From Sphaerosporella brunnea (taxonomy: Eukaryota > Ascomycota > Pezizomycetes > Pezizales > Pyronemataceae): a stretch of 64,000 nucleotides of DNA. Under the pieces are notes generated by a model. That model had not been told where the DNA came from and made no database searches. It saw only the letters and a program-made list of their open reading frames with translations. Shown one piece after another: positions 9,865 to 20,738 of this stretch. The translations under genes and the position numbers were made by a program. The DNA is taken from the NCBI GenBank assembly GCA_008704415.1, contig VXIS01000129.1, positions 1-64,000 on the forward strand, read 5' to 3'. Every line of letters begins with the position of its first letter. Positions within the stretch are counted from its first letter, which is position 1.

Positions 9865-10427
9865 GTCTGCTTCGGTATGTTGAGAGATTGTCTCGGATTC
9901 GAGGGGAGATGAAGGCGGTAGGTATACATCGATTCTGGCCTTTCTATGACGTTCCTGCTAATTAAACTATGGTAGTGATGGACACGAGCCGAGCTGACTG
10001 CAGTCAAAAGCTCGATCAACGTTGAGAGTTTACGCAGCATCGTGTTCGCTCCAAGCACGAGTCTTGGGTAATCCAAGCCATCCCGCCGCATCAAGCACCA
10101 TCTCAACCCACCTCGCCCCCATCTCCCGTCGCTCGGACACACCACCCTGCACGTCTCATATCCACCCGGCGCGTGGCCAGTACGACAGCATCATCATGTC
10201 GCCAGTGGCTCCGACGCCGATGTTCGACCCGGCTCGGTCCCGGCCATGTGCGCACCGGGCGGCTGCTCCTGTTCCTTCGAAGGTTCATTGTCGGAGAGCA
10301 TGTTGCGGGAAAGAGTGGAGCTGCTTAACACGAATGGAGAGGGATTACCTCGCTCGCTATCTGCGCTTCAGGTGTTCCCTGTGAACCACGCTTCTCCGTG
10401 TACGTCTGGCCACTACGGAGCCGCTCA

Positions 10428-10435
10428 TGTGTTAC
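10428..10435 (+). repeat. 8-bp target-site duplication of hAT-A (left)
   Basis: TGTGTTAC, repeated exactly at 11261-11268. A perfect 8-bp duplication is the hallmark of hAT integration. Confidence 0.9.
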
Positions 10436-11260
10436 CAGGGCTGTCAAAAGTCCGGCCAGTCCGGCTTTGCGGCCTGAACCGGACTGATTGAAACGGGCTT
10501 TTGAAACCACGGCCCGTTTGGACCAGGCTTGTTGGATCGAGGCCCAGGGGCCTACGGGCACCTGCCAGGCTCAGAAGTACCCGACGCCCGGCGGGCCCGC
10601 GAGGCATCTGTAGTTTTTGGCTTGCACATACATCAAGGAAAGAAACATGAACGCAAGATACAGATTCAACAACCTGAAGGACCTCGAGCTACCCCTCGAT
10701 CTCCGCCGCCCGTTGTTCCAAGTGACGCAGCATACGCTCAACCTGGTGAATTTGAAAACCCGCGTCATATACCAGATCAGCATTTCCGCTCCGCCGTATC
10801 CCGACTCTGGTCCGAGCTGCTGTGTTTGGGTTTAACGGCGTGTTTTGTGAGCCAAACGTCCGCAGTTCCGCTCCGTGTCATTCCTGCTCTCCTGCGAGCG
10901 ATAGTCTTTGGGTTCAAGGGCGTGATTTGTGGGCAAACGGTCAGCAGGTCCACTCCGTTTTATTCCGACTCTCGTCCGAGTTGCTGTTTTGGGGGGTGGA
11001 TCGACTCGTCTTTTGATTGCGGTCGACGCTTGAGCTGCAGCCAAAACCGAATGATTATCGCTTTTAGTGGCCCCGCGTTCGGCACAATGATAGACCGGAC
11101 CTTAATTCAGGATACCGGGCACCGGCCGGCACCTATCAGATATCCAGGTTTTTCTTATGCCGGCCCGAACCTGTCGGGCTTGCCAGATCACCGGCCCGAC
11201 CTGACCCACTCCGTGGGGCCCGGTTTGACCTGGCGGGCGGCCGGACTATTGACAGCCCTG
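10436..11260 (-). mobile_element. hAT-A element, 825 bp, non-autonomous
   Basis: Terminal inverted repeats are CAGGGCTGTCAAAAGTCCGG at the left and ...GACTATTGACAGCCCTG at the right. They are flanked by TGTGTTAC on both sides. The interior keeps only part of the transposase C terminus on the minus strand, seen better in other copies (15826-16735, 62492-63140). Other copies: 38361-38905, 43672-44302 and a partial inverted one at 44510-44620. A non-autonomous element of this kind would need a transposase supplied in trans. Confidence 0.9.
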
Positions 11261-11478
11261 TGTGTTACGTCGATCCTCTGCTCAAGCACTGGCTGAAGGA
11301 GGCGAGGTCAAACCGTGGGAAAAGCGGGGCGATGACGATGCGGATCGTAGTCCGAGAAATTGTGAACGTTGCGTGTTCAGCTGGTGCGTGTTCAGGGAGT
11401 GATAGCGAACGTGACGACCCGGAGGGTGCAGATTCCCCCGTCGTGGCTTCGGCGGGGCTATCGGACGTCTCAGACTGA
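11261..11478 (+). pseudogene. hAT-B transposase C-terminal fragment
   Basis: The frame LLKHWLKEA ... DDPEGADS ... GLSDVSD matches the C terminus of the better copy at 41355-41643 (LLKHWLKRTD ... DDAPEGADS ... GLSEISD), both ending at a stop in the same place. The acidic tail after the dimerisation helix is typical of fungal hAT proteins. It is cut off from its upstream part by the hAT-A insertion. Confidence 0.75.
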
Positions 11479-12302
11479 TCTGCATGGATTGAAAACGCAT
11501 TTGCAATGTACATCTCACCCAAACGCTTGCCTATTTTATTAGTATTTATCTAGTAGTAGCTCAAAGGCGACGCCCCCAATTAAAGCTTTTCAAGCTTTCA
11601 ATCGCTTCCAGTGTATCCTATCCGCCTGCATCGAATGACGGTCCGTGGTTAGAAGGCGCTTACATTCTGAGAATACTCAGACTCGGAGGTCATTGCCGGA
11701 ATTGACTGCAGATCGATGGGCATTGTGAAACCTAGAGCGCTGCCATGGCTCACTCCACTATTCGACAGCAGCAGGGCCATGTGTGAGCGCAGTCTCGATT
11801 CCGATTGCACAGTAATCTTCATGCTCACCAGGCAGGCCAACAGCGCATGTTCCAACTGCGCCCAAGAGCCAAATATCGAACACATTGGACTCATCGACGG
11901 CAGGGTGTGATGAGCCACGTTGATTCCTTTGTACTCCTATACTCACAATGCTTCCAGAGCGGCCGTGGCCGGGGCAATGCAGTGTGCCTTCCACCTTGGG
12001 TTGAAATACTGGAATTTGCGCTGTGTCTTTAACACAACAGCAGCAACATAAACACGAGCACTGTCGGTAAGGCTCACATATTTGTCTCGGGATTCCCATC
12101 CGCACTGTACCTTTGCCACCATCGCCAAGGAGCTCTTGTGACAGTTACAGCGTGGATTCAGATAGTGGGGGGGTTCAGACGGCGGCGGGTTTAGAAACAG
12201 ACAGAATACGCGCGTGAGTTCAGAAAGTGAGAAAATCACTTCTCAGGTACGCGTTCATATCCCCTACAAACGTGTTACAGTCTCGCAACCAGTAAACTGT
12301 TT
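11479..12302. other. Unassigned spacer
   Basis: No gene, terminal repeat or tandem repeat that I can support. Frames up to 115 codons on either strand lack motifs. Confidence 0.4.
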
Positions 12303-12760
12303 GTTTGTTTTAATCATGATGTATTCTGCCGCTTGCGGCTATGATATACAGGAAGAAGGGAAAGACTATGCTACCCGCAAGGATATCCCGCTACCGGGGC
12401 CTGCAGCTCTCCTAAGGAAAAAGACAAAGGAAATCGCACCGAGCATGAGTCGCACCAAGGAAATTCGTTACGTCCGATACATGATGCCCTAGCTGAGCCA
12501 GCATCCCACTTTGGTTGTGCGGAGGAAGTCCAGCACCGCCTCCGTACACCTGTCATCCGCCAGCAGCGCAGCCACCGACGTGAAGGGCCAGCGCTTTATT
12601 TCAACGCCTTCCCTAGTGGCGTCCTTGACCGGCTTCCACAGCACCATCTGCTCGGTCTTCCACCGCTTACAGAACTTGAAAAGGTGGCTACGGGTTTCGG
12701 CAGCACCCTTGCCGCTCCACCAGCATTTATTGTCTATCTGCCGCCCCGTCCACCGGAGGT
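12303..12760 (-). mobile_element. LINE copy E, minus strand: ORF2 C terminus and 3' end
   Basis: The minus strand encodes KCWWSGKGAAETRSHLF, then WKTEQMVLWKPVKDATREG, then a C-terminal LLADDRC...FLRTT segment. This is the post-RNase H end of Tad-like ORF2 with its CCHC-type knuckle (one Cys replaced by Ser). It continues into the shared 3' UTR, the hairpin GCCGCTTGCGGC (12328-12339) and a T-rich run. It is homologous to 26570-27030 on the plus strand. Confidence 0.85.
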
Positions 12761-13789
12761 ATGGGGCCGTGGAAGCTGTTGTTTGACGGGTATACGGCGG
12801 TTTCCTGGTTCCGCGACATCCTCAACTAAACCAACTGGCGATCAGGATCGCCAAAACTGGACTGTTGAACTGCAAACCGTCAGTTCAGTTTACCTGTTTC
12901 ACGATTTTACCCTGGACGATGCTTGTTCGGTTGCGAGGTCTGCTTTTATATACCCGATCTTGCAATCCAAATGTTCCGTATTCGTCCCCATTGCGATATG
13001 TATCCATAATCATCTCTACTCTGGCGAAGACTTTTCAAGCAATCTCATCAGTGACGACTCCCACTTTGGAACCATCCGGCGGTGGAGTGCGTGCAGTTGG
13101 AACGCATAAATGCAACCTCCTGTCATGAAATCTCCGGTGGCAGTGGGACGCGCGAAAAGACGTTCATGACCTTTCGCCTATCTTCCGCAGTTTGCTTTAT
13201 CGGGAACCCAACTATCTTGCCATGGCTATTTTGGCCATTGCTGCTGCGAACTTCCATTGATCGGCCAGTGTCGGTGTCGTATCACTTGAGAAGATCAACC
13301 CCGCTGGCTACAGCAAGTGAAAACTCTAGAGGGAATGTCCCTCAACTCTGAGTTCAGACCGTAGCTACAGGTACGCGTGACCTGAACTGAGTGTACTCCA
13401 GGCGATGCCAAACTGGTGAAGGCCGTGGTTTAAAGCGCACAGAGACATGTGATGTTTTTTTCCTATTATACTGCATCTTGTGCTTACTGCGGTTCCAAAA
13501 CACAAGCTGGCGCAAAGGCGCTGTGGGAAAGAAATATAAGATGTTATCAACCATTGTGCATATTCTCCGGAGTTGAGACCCATACTCCTTTGCAGGGCTA
13601 AGTGAATGCGGACCCCTTTCACAGAAAAAACACAGAACCGACAGATGCGGCAAAAGTGCACTCCGCGTCATTGACCTAGTTGTGACCCCGCACGAGGGAA
13701 TGCACTCTGTCGGACCAAAATGTCAACATTGAGAGTGCTTGTCGGCCCCATGGGGAGTACATTCAGCGCTCCAGCAGGCTTTATAAACA
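12761..13789. other. Unassigned spacer
   Basis: The sequence is not recognisably coding. 13354-13671 (minus) is open for about 100 codons but reads as low-quality frame. A CACTCTGTCGG-like segment at 13700-13720 leads into the repeat array. Confidence 0.35.
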
Positions 13790-15720
13790 GGGACTTGACT
13801 CACGCCCTGTTCCCCATGCAAACAGTCATTCCTTCGAACAAGGAAGACTCACACACTTCACTGAAAATAGGCCTTGATCTCGGCCCTGTCACTTCCCAAT
13901 AAGGCGAACCCATTACGCTCCTTCTGCGGGGTCTCCTGACCGCAACGAGCTCCAGAACCTTCGTGCGGATTTCAACCGATACCATCTCCTGGTCGGCGGC
14001 GTCAACACTGTTATCGAGCAGTGAAAATTGAGATCAATGTAAGAAATTGGAGGACATACCTTTAGCACGCAGGCGAGCTCGAAAACAGGGACCTAACACA
14101 GGCCCTGTTCCCCGCGCAAACAGTTCCTGAAGGAACCCACGGACCGATGGTGTGAACACCCCCAGAATTCTTGCGGGAGAGAGAGACTGGCGTCTGACTA
14201 TCCGGGCCGATGGCGTAAGGAAAGAGCCAGTTGACGGGAGTTAGAGTTCCCAGCTGCCTGCACAAGGTTCGCTCCCTTGGTGCGGATCTGAACGACCACC
14301 TTTTCTAGTGTGCAGCTTTGTGAGGGAACAGCTGTTTGCACGGTGAATAGGGCGGCGTTAGGTGCCTGTTTTTTATGCTCGCCAGCGAGCTAAAGGTATA
14401 TCCTCATTTCTTGCACCCATCTCAATCCTGACTGGTCATAGTCAGTGGTGGCGCCGCTGACCAGGAGAAAGATTCGATTGAAATCCGCACTGAAGTCATT
14501 GAGCTCGGGCCTCCCAGAAGACCCTGATGGCTTTGCCCTAAGACCGACGTGATAGGCGCGAGAGCAAGGACAATCTGGAGCGCAGGGAACATTCGGTCGG
14601 TCCGTGGGTCTTCCTTCACCGAGGGAAAGACTGTTTGCACGGGGAACAGGGCGCGTGTTAGGTCGCTGTTTTTTACGCTCGTTGGAGCGTATGGTATGTC
14701 CTCACATTTCTTAGACCCATCTCAATCCTGACTGGTTATAGTCAATGTTGACGCCGCCGATCGGGAAAACATTCGGTTGAAATCAGCACAGAGGTCGTTG
14801 AGCTCGGGCCTCCCAGAAGACCGTGATGGCTTTGCCTTAAGACGGATATGATAGGCGCGAGATCAAGGACAATCTGCAGTACAGGGAACATTCGGTCGGT
14901 CCGCGGGCCTTCCTTCTCCGAGAGAAAGACTGTTTGCACGGGGTCAGGGCGCGTGTTAGGTGCCTGTTATTTTTACGCTCGTTCGAGTGAAGGATATGTC
15001 CCCGATCGGCTCCCATACATGAATCTCATTGTTAAGTGCCAAGCCGCAGACCAGGCGATGACAGAGGGCTATCCTCGAGAACGTAGCTGGGTTGACTCGC
15101 GTCGTTTCTGAAGACCCCGAGATGGAAACGGCGGAGCTGAGGAAGACGTCAACATGACCGCCGCTCAAAACCACGACACTGGCGACAGTCCGTCCCGGAG
15201 CAGGCCAGCGAAGAGCCCTCATGCCCCACCGGCATTTCACGGCCCTGTTCACTAAAGCCGCATTATGACACGATGTATGTGTTCTCCCCTCTTCCATTTG
15301 TCTCAATCGTGACTGTTCATAGATTATAGATCGTACCTGGCGTCGCACCCGGACTCTACCTCCTGCAGGTGCCTGTCGACTCTCGCAACCGTGGTCTTCC
15401 TTGCGTTTCTGGTCCTGGACGCACCTGCAACCCGTATGCAGCCTCACGGGATGATCGTCGCTTGCCCCACCGCTTTGTCAGGTCAGTCCCCGGCATGGGT
15501 TGTCTGACCCCACATCTCGGCATTTGGGTCCATCGGTCCGTGGGTTCCTTCCGGAACTGTTTGCACGGGGAACAGGGCGAGTGTCAGGCCCCTGTTTTTT
15601 TTATCCTCATTCGAGCGAGCGGTATGTCGCCGATCGGCTCCAATGCACGAATGTCATTCTTAACTTAGAAGCCGCAGACCAGGTGCTGACAGGGGGATGT
15701 CCTCCAGGACGCAGCTGGCC
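13790..15720. repeat. Array of about 299-bp repeats, inverted copies followed by direct copies
   Basis: The anchor CTGTTTGCAC(G) occurs in direct orientation at 14332, 14631, 14930 and 15557. The first three are spaced exactly 299 bp; the last gap, 627 bp, is about two units. The inverted anchor occurs at 13816-13825 and 14114-14123, 298 bp apart. Around each anchor are CGGTCGGTCCG(T/C)GGG, an AACAGGGCG-GTGTTAGG block, and TCGTT-GAGCG. The two orientations meet near 14228. Frames through the unit (such as VRIS...SWSAA) recur because the DNA recurs; I do not call a gene. Confidence 0.75.
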
Positions 15721-15825
15721 ACAGGCATTGAAATGCCGCAAAAAGGGAGGAGGAAGGACGTCAAAGACTCTCCAACCGTCGCTTCCCCTGCCGCCTCTAG
15801 CTCCGCCGACGTCTCTCCCGCTGTG

Positions 15826-16735
15826 CAGGGCTGTCAAAATTCCAGCCAGTCCGGTTGTGAAGGCGGCCTGAAACCGTGTGATTCAAACGGGCGTTGAAAG
15901 TTACGGCCCGTTTGGACCAGGCAATTTTGCACGGGACCCAGGTGACTGAACGTGCCCATCAGAGTCTGTGAACACCCGGCGCGCGGCGGGCCCGTCAGGC
16001 AACTATACTACCTTTGCTTACAGTGACATCAAGAAAAAGAAATCGAAAGCCAGATACAGATCCAACGTGAAGCCCCTACCCATCAATCTCCGCCGCCCGC
16101 TGTTCCAAGTCACTGAGCATACGCTCGACCTGATGAATCCGTGAACCGCCCCATCCACGAGACCTTCCCTCTCCCAGGACTTGAGGCACCCTATGGCTTG
16201 TATGGCATAATCTCCCAACAACGCCCTCTGATCCGTAATAGTGTATCGACCTCTGGAAGCTGTTAGAAATGCTCTAATCCGGGTTCAGAGGAGCGTGTCA
16301 CTCACTGAACACACGCTCTGCTTCCGCATTCCGCCTCTCCTTCCGACCTGAAATTTATGGGTTAAACGGCGTGATTTGTGAGCAAAACATCCGCAGTTCC
16401 GCGCCGTTTGATTCCGGCTTTCCTCCGAGCTGAAGTTTCGGAGTTAAACGTGCACGTATTCTGCCAATGATCCACAAGTCGATTAATTGGGATCGACGCT
16501 CTAGCTCCTGCGGAACAACCACCCAGTGTTCAGCGCTTTTAGTGGCCCTGAGTTCGGGCCCCTGACCGAACCGATCTTGACTAGAGGTATTCGGCGCCGG
16601 CCGGCACCTATCAGGGATCCAGACTTTTCTTACACCGGCCCAATCCTATCAGGCTTTCCACATCATCGGCCCGACCTGAACCACTCCGTGGGGCCCGGTT
16701 TGCACTGGCGGGCAGTCGGATTATTGACAGCCCTG
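15826..16735 (-). mobile_element. hAT-A element, 910 bp, no clear TSD
   Basis: Both ends are present: CAGGGCTGTCAAAATTCCAGCC at the left and GGATTATTGACAGCCCTG at the right. The flanking 8-mers differ (CCGCTGTG and ATCATAGT), so the duplication has been lost or the copy is rearranged. On the minus strand, 16018-16221 encodes AIQAIGCLKSWEREGLV, the C-terminal helix of the transposase. This is the longest hAT-A copy in the window. Confidence 0.8.
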
Positions 16736-17308
16736 ATCATAGTTATGCGTGACCCATTCACTCTTGAGACTCGTTTTGGCTCCCCATATTCAACCTTGGT
16801 GATCTTGTCTCAATGGTGAAGGTGGTGACAGTAAGACCAGTTACAGTCAGATTCTGCGGCCAGCTTTAGTGATGCTCCATTGGCCCCAGCGAACCGCCAC
16901 TCACACACAGAGCATGTGGACGTCCAAACAGGAAGCGCAGGCGTAAGTATGAAGCACCTGGACAACGGAACAAGCGTGTAAAAGACGGTCGTGATGAGGG
17001 TTCTGACCGCCACAACGCTGCGGGGTTGGTGGTTGCACGGACGGCCATAACCCGCCGACTTGTATCCGCCCACATAACTAGACTAGGTAGCTGGTGATAG
17101 AAATCACGGTGGTCAGAGTGCTACCGGAATTTACGTTCGTCTTATGTTGTGGTATTGCGAACGCCTCAAAAATTGGGTGGTATCCTGCGCTTTTCAAAGG
17201 TTCCGGGGTGGCATGCTGGACATCTGTCGTTTCAGAAATTGATGAACCGTTGGCCCGTTACTGCTCTCACAGATCCGGTATTGCAACAATAACAATCGGC
17301 GATATAAA
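16736..17308. other. Unassigned spacer
   Basis: No gene or repeat recognised. Confidence 0.35.
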
Positions 17309-17895
17309 TCAGACTGTGAAAAAGACAACGCGCATATATTTCGAGAAAAACAAACAGAAACATGTCGAAACCCTCGTTCCATTCGCCTCCGAAACCGCCA
17401 CTCTTTTCGAACCAATGTTTTTCCGCCTTCCCCTGGCCCTCGGGGGCGCCAGCTGCTCTTGCATGATTATGGAGTTGAGCGTCGCCATCTGTGGTGAGCA
17501 AGGGCCGTTAGAGCTGTGTGCGCACGTTTTTTGTTTTCTGTTTTTGGGGGTGGGTGTGCATAGATCAATGACTTCTGGGGCCAGGCGGCGGTGCGGGGTA
17601 GCAGGAGGATGCGGGGCATCCGCAACAGCTGGGCTGTCGGGGGGCTGCCTATATTGTTCCCAATCCTCGCGGTTCTGATCGCTTTCCAGTCCGTCTTTCC
17701 GCGTGCGGGCCTGGTGCTGCAAGGTACCGGACTCCGTCTTCCAGATGCCGAGAGGTACTCTACAGTTCTAGTTGCAGAGATGCACGGCTTGGCCGTTCCC
17801 ATATCGCTCGGGAACGTGCGCCTTGCCTGCACGGCAGAAGTCGAGTCAATGAGCTCGTTCAAGACCATGCTTATCTTGGCGGCGCCTTTTGGCAT
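17309..17895 (-). pseudogene. Unknown protein with possible SUMO-interaction motif, frameshifted
   Basis: Reading from an ATG at 17895 on the minus strand, a protein-like frame (MPKGAAKISMVLNELIDS) changes frame near 17710. It continues through a proline-rich stretch to EVIDLCTPTPKNRKQK, then a basic tail, ending at 17309. VIDL followed by Thr/Pro and a basic cluster resembles a SUMO-interaction motif beside a nuclear localisation signal. The frame change could be an unrecognised short intron. Weak evidence. Confidence 0.25.
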
Positions 17896-18402
17896 GTGAA
17901 AATCATCGCTGAGGCATATTCATGGTGTACGGAGCCGAAACCTCAAACTTTGAGATGCCCCTTATTTCGATGTGATGATTAACTGTAATACCACATGATT
18001 TCTTGTGCTACGTTTGCGCACTATACACCCTGACATGCATTGCTTCTGCTCAATATGCCTATCTTCCGCGCCTTTGTTCTCGACTGGTTGTCATGCCACA
18101 TGGTGTGAGGTCTGACAGGATGTTGCGTTTCCACGCCGGGTTGATCCAAGGCCGCTGGTGTGTGTCTTATATTCACGTCGATGGGGCACGGTGGTACAGA
18201 GCTCGCCGCATACGGTGGAGAGCTTTGTGATTGCGGGTAATGTGGGGCTTTCAGGGAAGGTTTGTTGTGTCGTCGTGAACGGTGTCCTGCGCACATTGAA
18301 TAGCGTCGATTTGATCACACCGGTTTGTCACCACATCGAGAAATAGATATGTACTAGATCAACAGCACCCCAGAAGATACGACGGTCATCATATGGAATC
18401 TC
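17896..18402. other. Unassigned spacer
   Basis: No gene or repeat recognised. Confidence 0.35.
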
Positions 18403-18702
18403 CTACCGACTAGTCTGCATGTTCCTCTTCCCTTCCTCCTTTTCTATGCGCGAATCGTCACTCATTCTGTCAACCTTAAAATATGTCGTTTGTTTCTTTT
18501 CCTGCAGCGCGGTCTGTCTCAAGCTTTCGCCGCGCCTCATGCTTTCGCCGCTCCTCATGATTTCGCCGCCGGTGTTGCTCACGCCTTCGCCGCGCCCCAT
18601 GCTCTCGCCGGTGGCCCCAAGCCCGCGCAGTCGTGCCTTAAGTAGCTCTACTTCTCCTGCTCGGTTTTTAGCTAGCCAAGTCTCTCTAAAAAATATCTTC
18701 AA
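18403..18702 (-). CDS. Unknown 99-codon frame with coiled coil and GESMRRGE repeats
   Basis: The minus strand encodes a predicted helical segment (AGEVELLKARLRGLGA) followed by imperfect repeats of GESM-RGE (DNA repeat TTTCGCCGCGCCTCATGC, about 18-21 bp) and a charged tail (RIEKEEGKRNM). The helix-then-repeat design is protein-like, but the frame could equally reflect the tandem DNA repeat. Function unknown. Confidence 0.25.
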   Translation of the reverse strand: MKIFFRETWLAKNRAGEVELLKARLRGLGATGESMGRGEGVSNTGGEIMRSGESMRRGESLRQTALQEKKQTTYFKVDRMSDDSRIEKEEGKRNMQTSR

Positions 18703-18979
18703 CTTTTGTTTCCAACAAAATACGTCTACAGACTCTGCAATCCCCCACCACCGAGATGATCACATTGCTTCAAATCCGCTTCCTCAAATGTACCCAAAAC
18801 CCCAACCCAGATCACACCCTCGAACGTATTGCCAACGACGAAGGCTGCGCCACTCCCGATGCATTTCCTCGATTTTGAACCAAATGAGCACGCCCGCGGT
18901 CGGAACGTCTGCACATCTGTGGCTGCCTCTGTCCGAGAGTCATCAACAGCTATACGAGCAAATGGTGTGAACCGCAATG

Positions 18980-20352
18980 GGCGTACCGGCCGAGGTCTGT
19001 GTGTTGCTTGCCAGCCTCAGCATGTGAGAGGGAGACGGGGGCCACGGCAGCTGGCGAAGGCGGACCACCAACGCAAGAAGCCACTGAGGACATTTATGAT
19101 GAAACACCACTCATTCGGCTGATTGACCAAATGTGGGCTGTGGCTGTTTCTACAATGTCGACGATAGAAGTTCGCATGTTACCCACCAACCACTATCAAT
19201 ATTGCCACAGGAGGAACACTTCGTCAGCCGACATGAAGCTCCAAAATATCAGATGTGTATAGCTCAATGGTCGAGCGTGCTGCCCTTCATTGTTTGTTCG
19301 AATATATCGCGGACACTGAAGTTCGATAGGTACGACCCTAGTCCAATCTTGCGGCCCCACACTCACTTAGTTTTTACCTGAGTGTCCCTGTTGCAGAGTG
19401 ACGTCTCGTCCGTTGATTGATGCACCTACATCTCCGCCGGCCAGCTGGAGGCCTTCACCTCGCCCGGGTGTGCGGTGTCAGAGTAATCAAGACAGAACAC
19501 GAGACAGATGGGGACTATGAAGCTGGATGGAGATCTCCGTGCACAGACGGACACGCCAGGCGGGATAGCCGGGAATGAGACGAGATTTCGTTCACCACCG
19601 AGCTACCAGTCTCTGGCATGCATTTTGCGGCTTCTGCCGGTGAGGTGCACCATTCGGTTCTCATCCGTGGACGACATCACAACGCTGTCTGTACGTGATA
19701 GCCGGGAAGAGATGATTTCGACGCTGGAAACGCGCACGAAAATCAGCCCGACGCAATGGGCCGGCTTTCGGCACCTCCAAGATGGGGGCAATCATGTTCT
19801 CGTAAGTCAAAGCGGGGCCAACGCGGCGTTAGGGTATGCACCCAATCAGTCTGATACGCTGGAGGGTCTGCGCACCGGGCTGCAATCACGCAAAGGTGCC
19901 TGAAAGCGCGAAACAAGGCTTCGTAGTCTCATCGGCCGCCACTGGGCCAGCACCAGGACCAGTAGGCTCCCATTTGCCTCGCTTGCCAGCCTGATCTGGG
20001 GCCTGATACCGACATTGGGCCAAAGACTGCTGCTGCTGAAACCCCTTTCTGGTGATAGCGATCATGTCGGCGCCAACAACTAGTTCTTCGAGACGGCAAT
20101 CTGTGCAATCTTTTCTACGATCTACCGCTGCGAGCATAGCCAGGCCAACACCGTCTTCACCAACACTCAAGCTGCACAGGCACGGTGGAAGGATGATTAC
20201 ATGCAAAGGGTCTCTGGCCACGCCGGCAGAACAGCAATCAGTGCGCCGATATCATGACTAATCAATTGGCCTGTTCGCAAGTGAGAGCGCCGAACAGGGT
20301 TTTTCAGCGAAAGCAGTTTGGCCTGCCTTCACCGCAAGGCCTCAGAAGCATG
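18980..20352. other. Unassigned spacer
   Basis: The longest frame is 19508-19903 (plus, 131 codons), which has no recognisable motif and overlaps minus-strand frames of similar quality. I see no repeats. Confidence 0.35.
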
Positions 20353-20360
20353 CTGCCGAG

Positions 20361-20730
20361 TAAAGCTGTTCACGGGTCGGGGCGCCCCGACGGGGCACGA
20401 AGCTCGACGAGGCGGAGAAAGCCTCGCCCTACCCCGATCCACCTCGCCGCGCGCCGGCCACCTCGTCAGACCCCGAATACCCCGAATTCGCGTACAGCCT
20501 ATCGACGACATCAGGATGCGCTCCTGGGGTCCCTCGTTCGGTCGTGATCGCAGCTGAGCACCTTGTGCGCCACTTGGACTGTTAAGCGTAGCGGCCCTGA
20601 ATGCCCGGCATGTATCACGCTGCCCCCGATGCCGCTCCGATGTACCCCGTCGCACCCCGAACAACCTCGCCGCCGCCGTGCCCCGGCCCATCTCGTCGCG
20701 CCCCGGCCTGTCGCCCCGTACACAGCTCTA
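20361..20730 (+). mobile_element. hAT-D MITE, 370 bp, 8-bp TSD
   Basis: Ends TAAAGCTGTTCAC and inverted GTACACAGCTCTA. Flanks are CTGCCGAG (20353-20360) and CTGTCGAG (20731-20738), 7 of 8 identical. It is the inverse of the outer parts of the element at 7017-8004: GGGTATTCGGGG and TGATGTCGTCGAT(A/G)GGCTGTACGCG are shared. No coding sequence remains, so it is a pure deletion derivative. Confidence 0.85.
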
Positions 20731-20738
20731 CTGTCGAG

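Larger units (their letters stand above)
9974..11478 (+). mobile_element. hAT-B copy, interrupted by hAT-A; right end lost
   Basis: It begins TAGTGATGGACACGAGCCGAGCTG, the hAT-B terminus. It shares CACCATCTCAACCCACC with the complete copy at 40697-41804. Transposase pieces lie on the plus strand: a MERDYLAR-like segment and an FSV-like segment (10330-10400), then HWLKEA through GLSDVSD (11265-11478). The hAT-A element sits between them. No CCATCACTA terminus was found after 11478, so the right end appears deleted or decayed. Confidence 0.7.

Noticed and set aside
13720..14939. Repeated open frames sharing MQTV...SWSAA as members of a gene family
   Set aside because: They are the same strip of the 299-bp tandem repeat translated in both orientations. 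The DNA repeat explains them.
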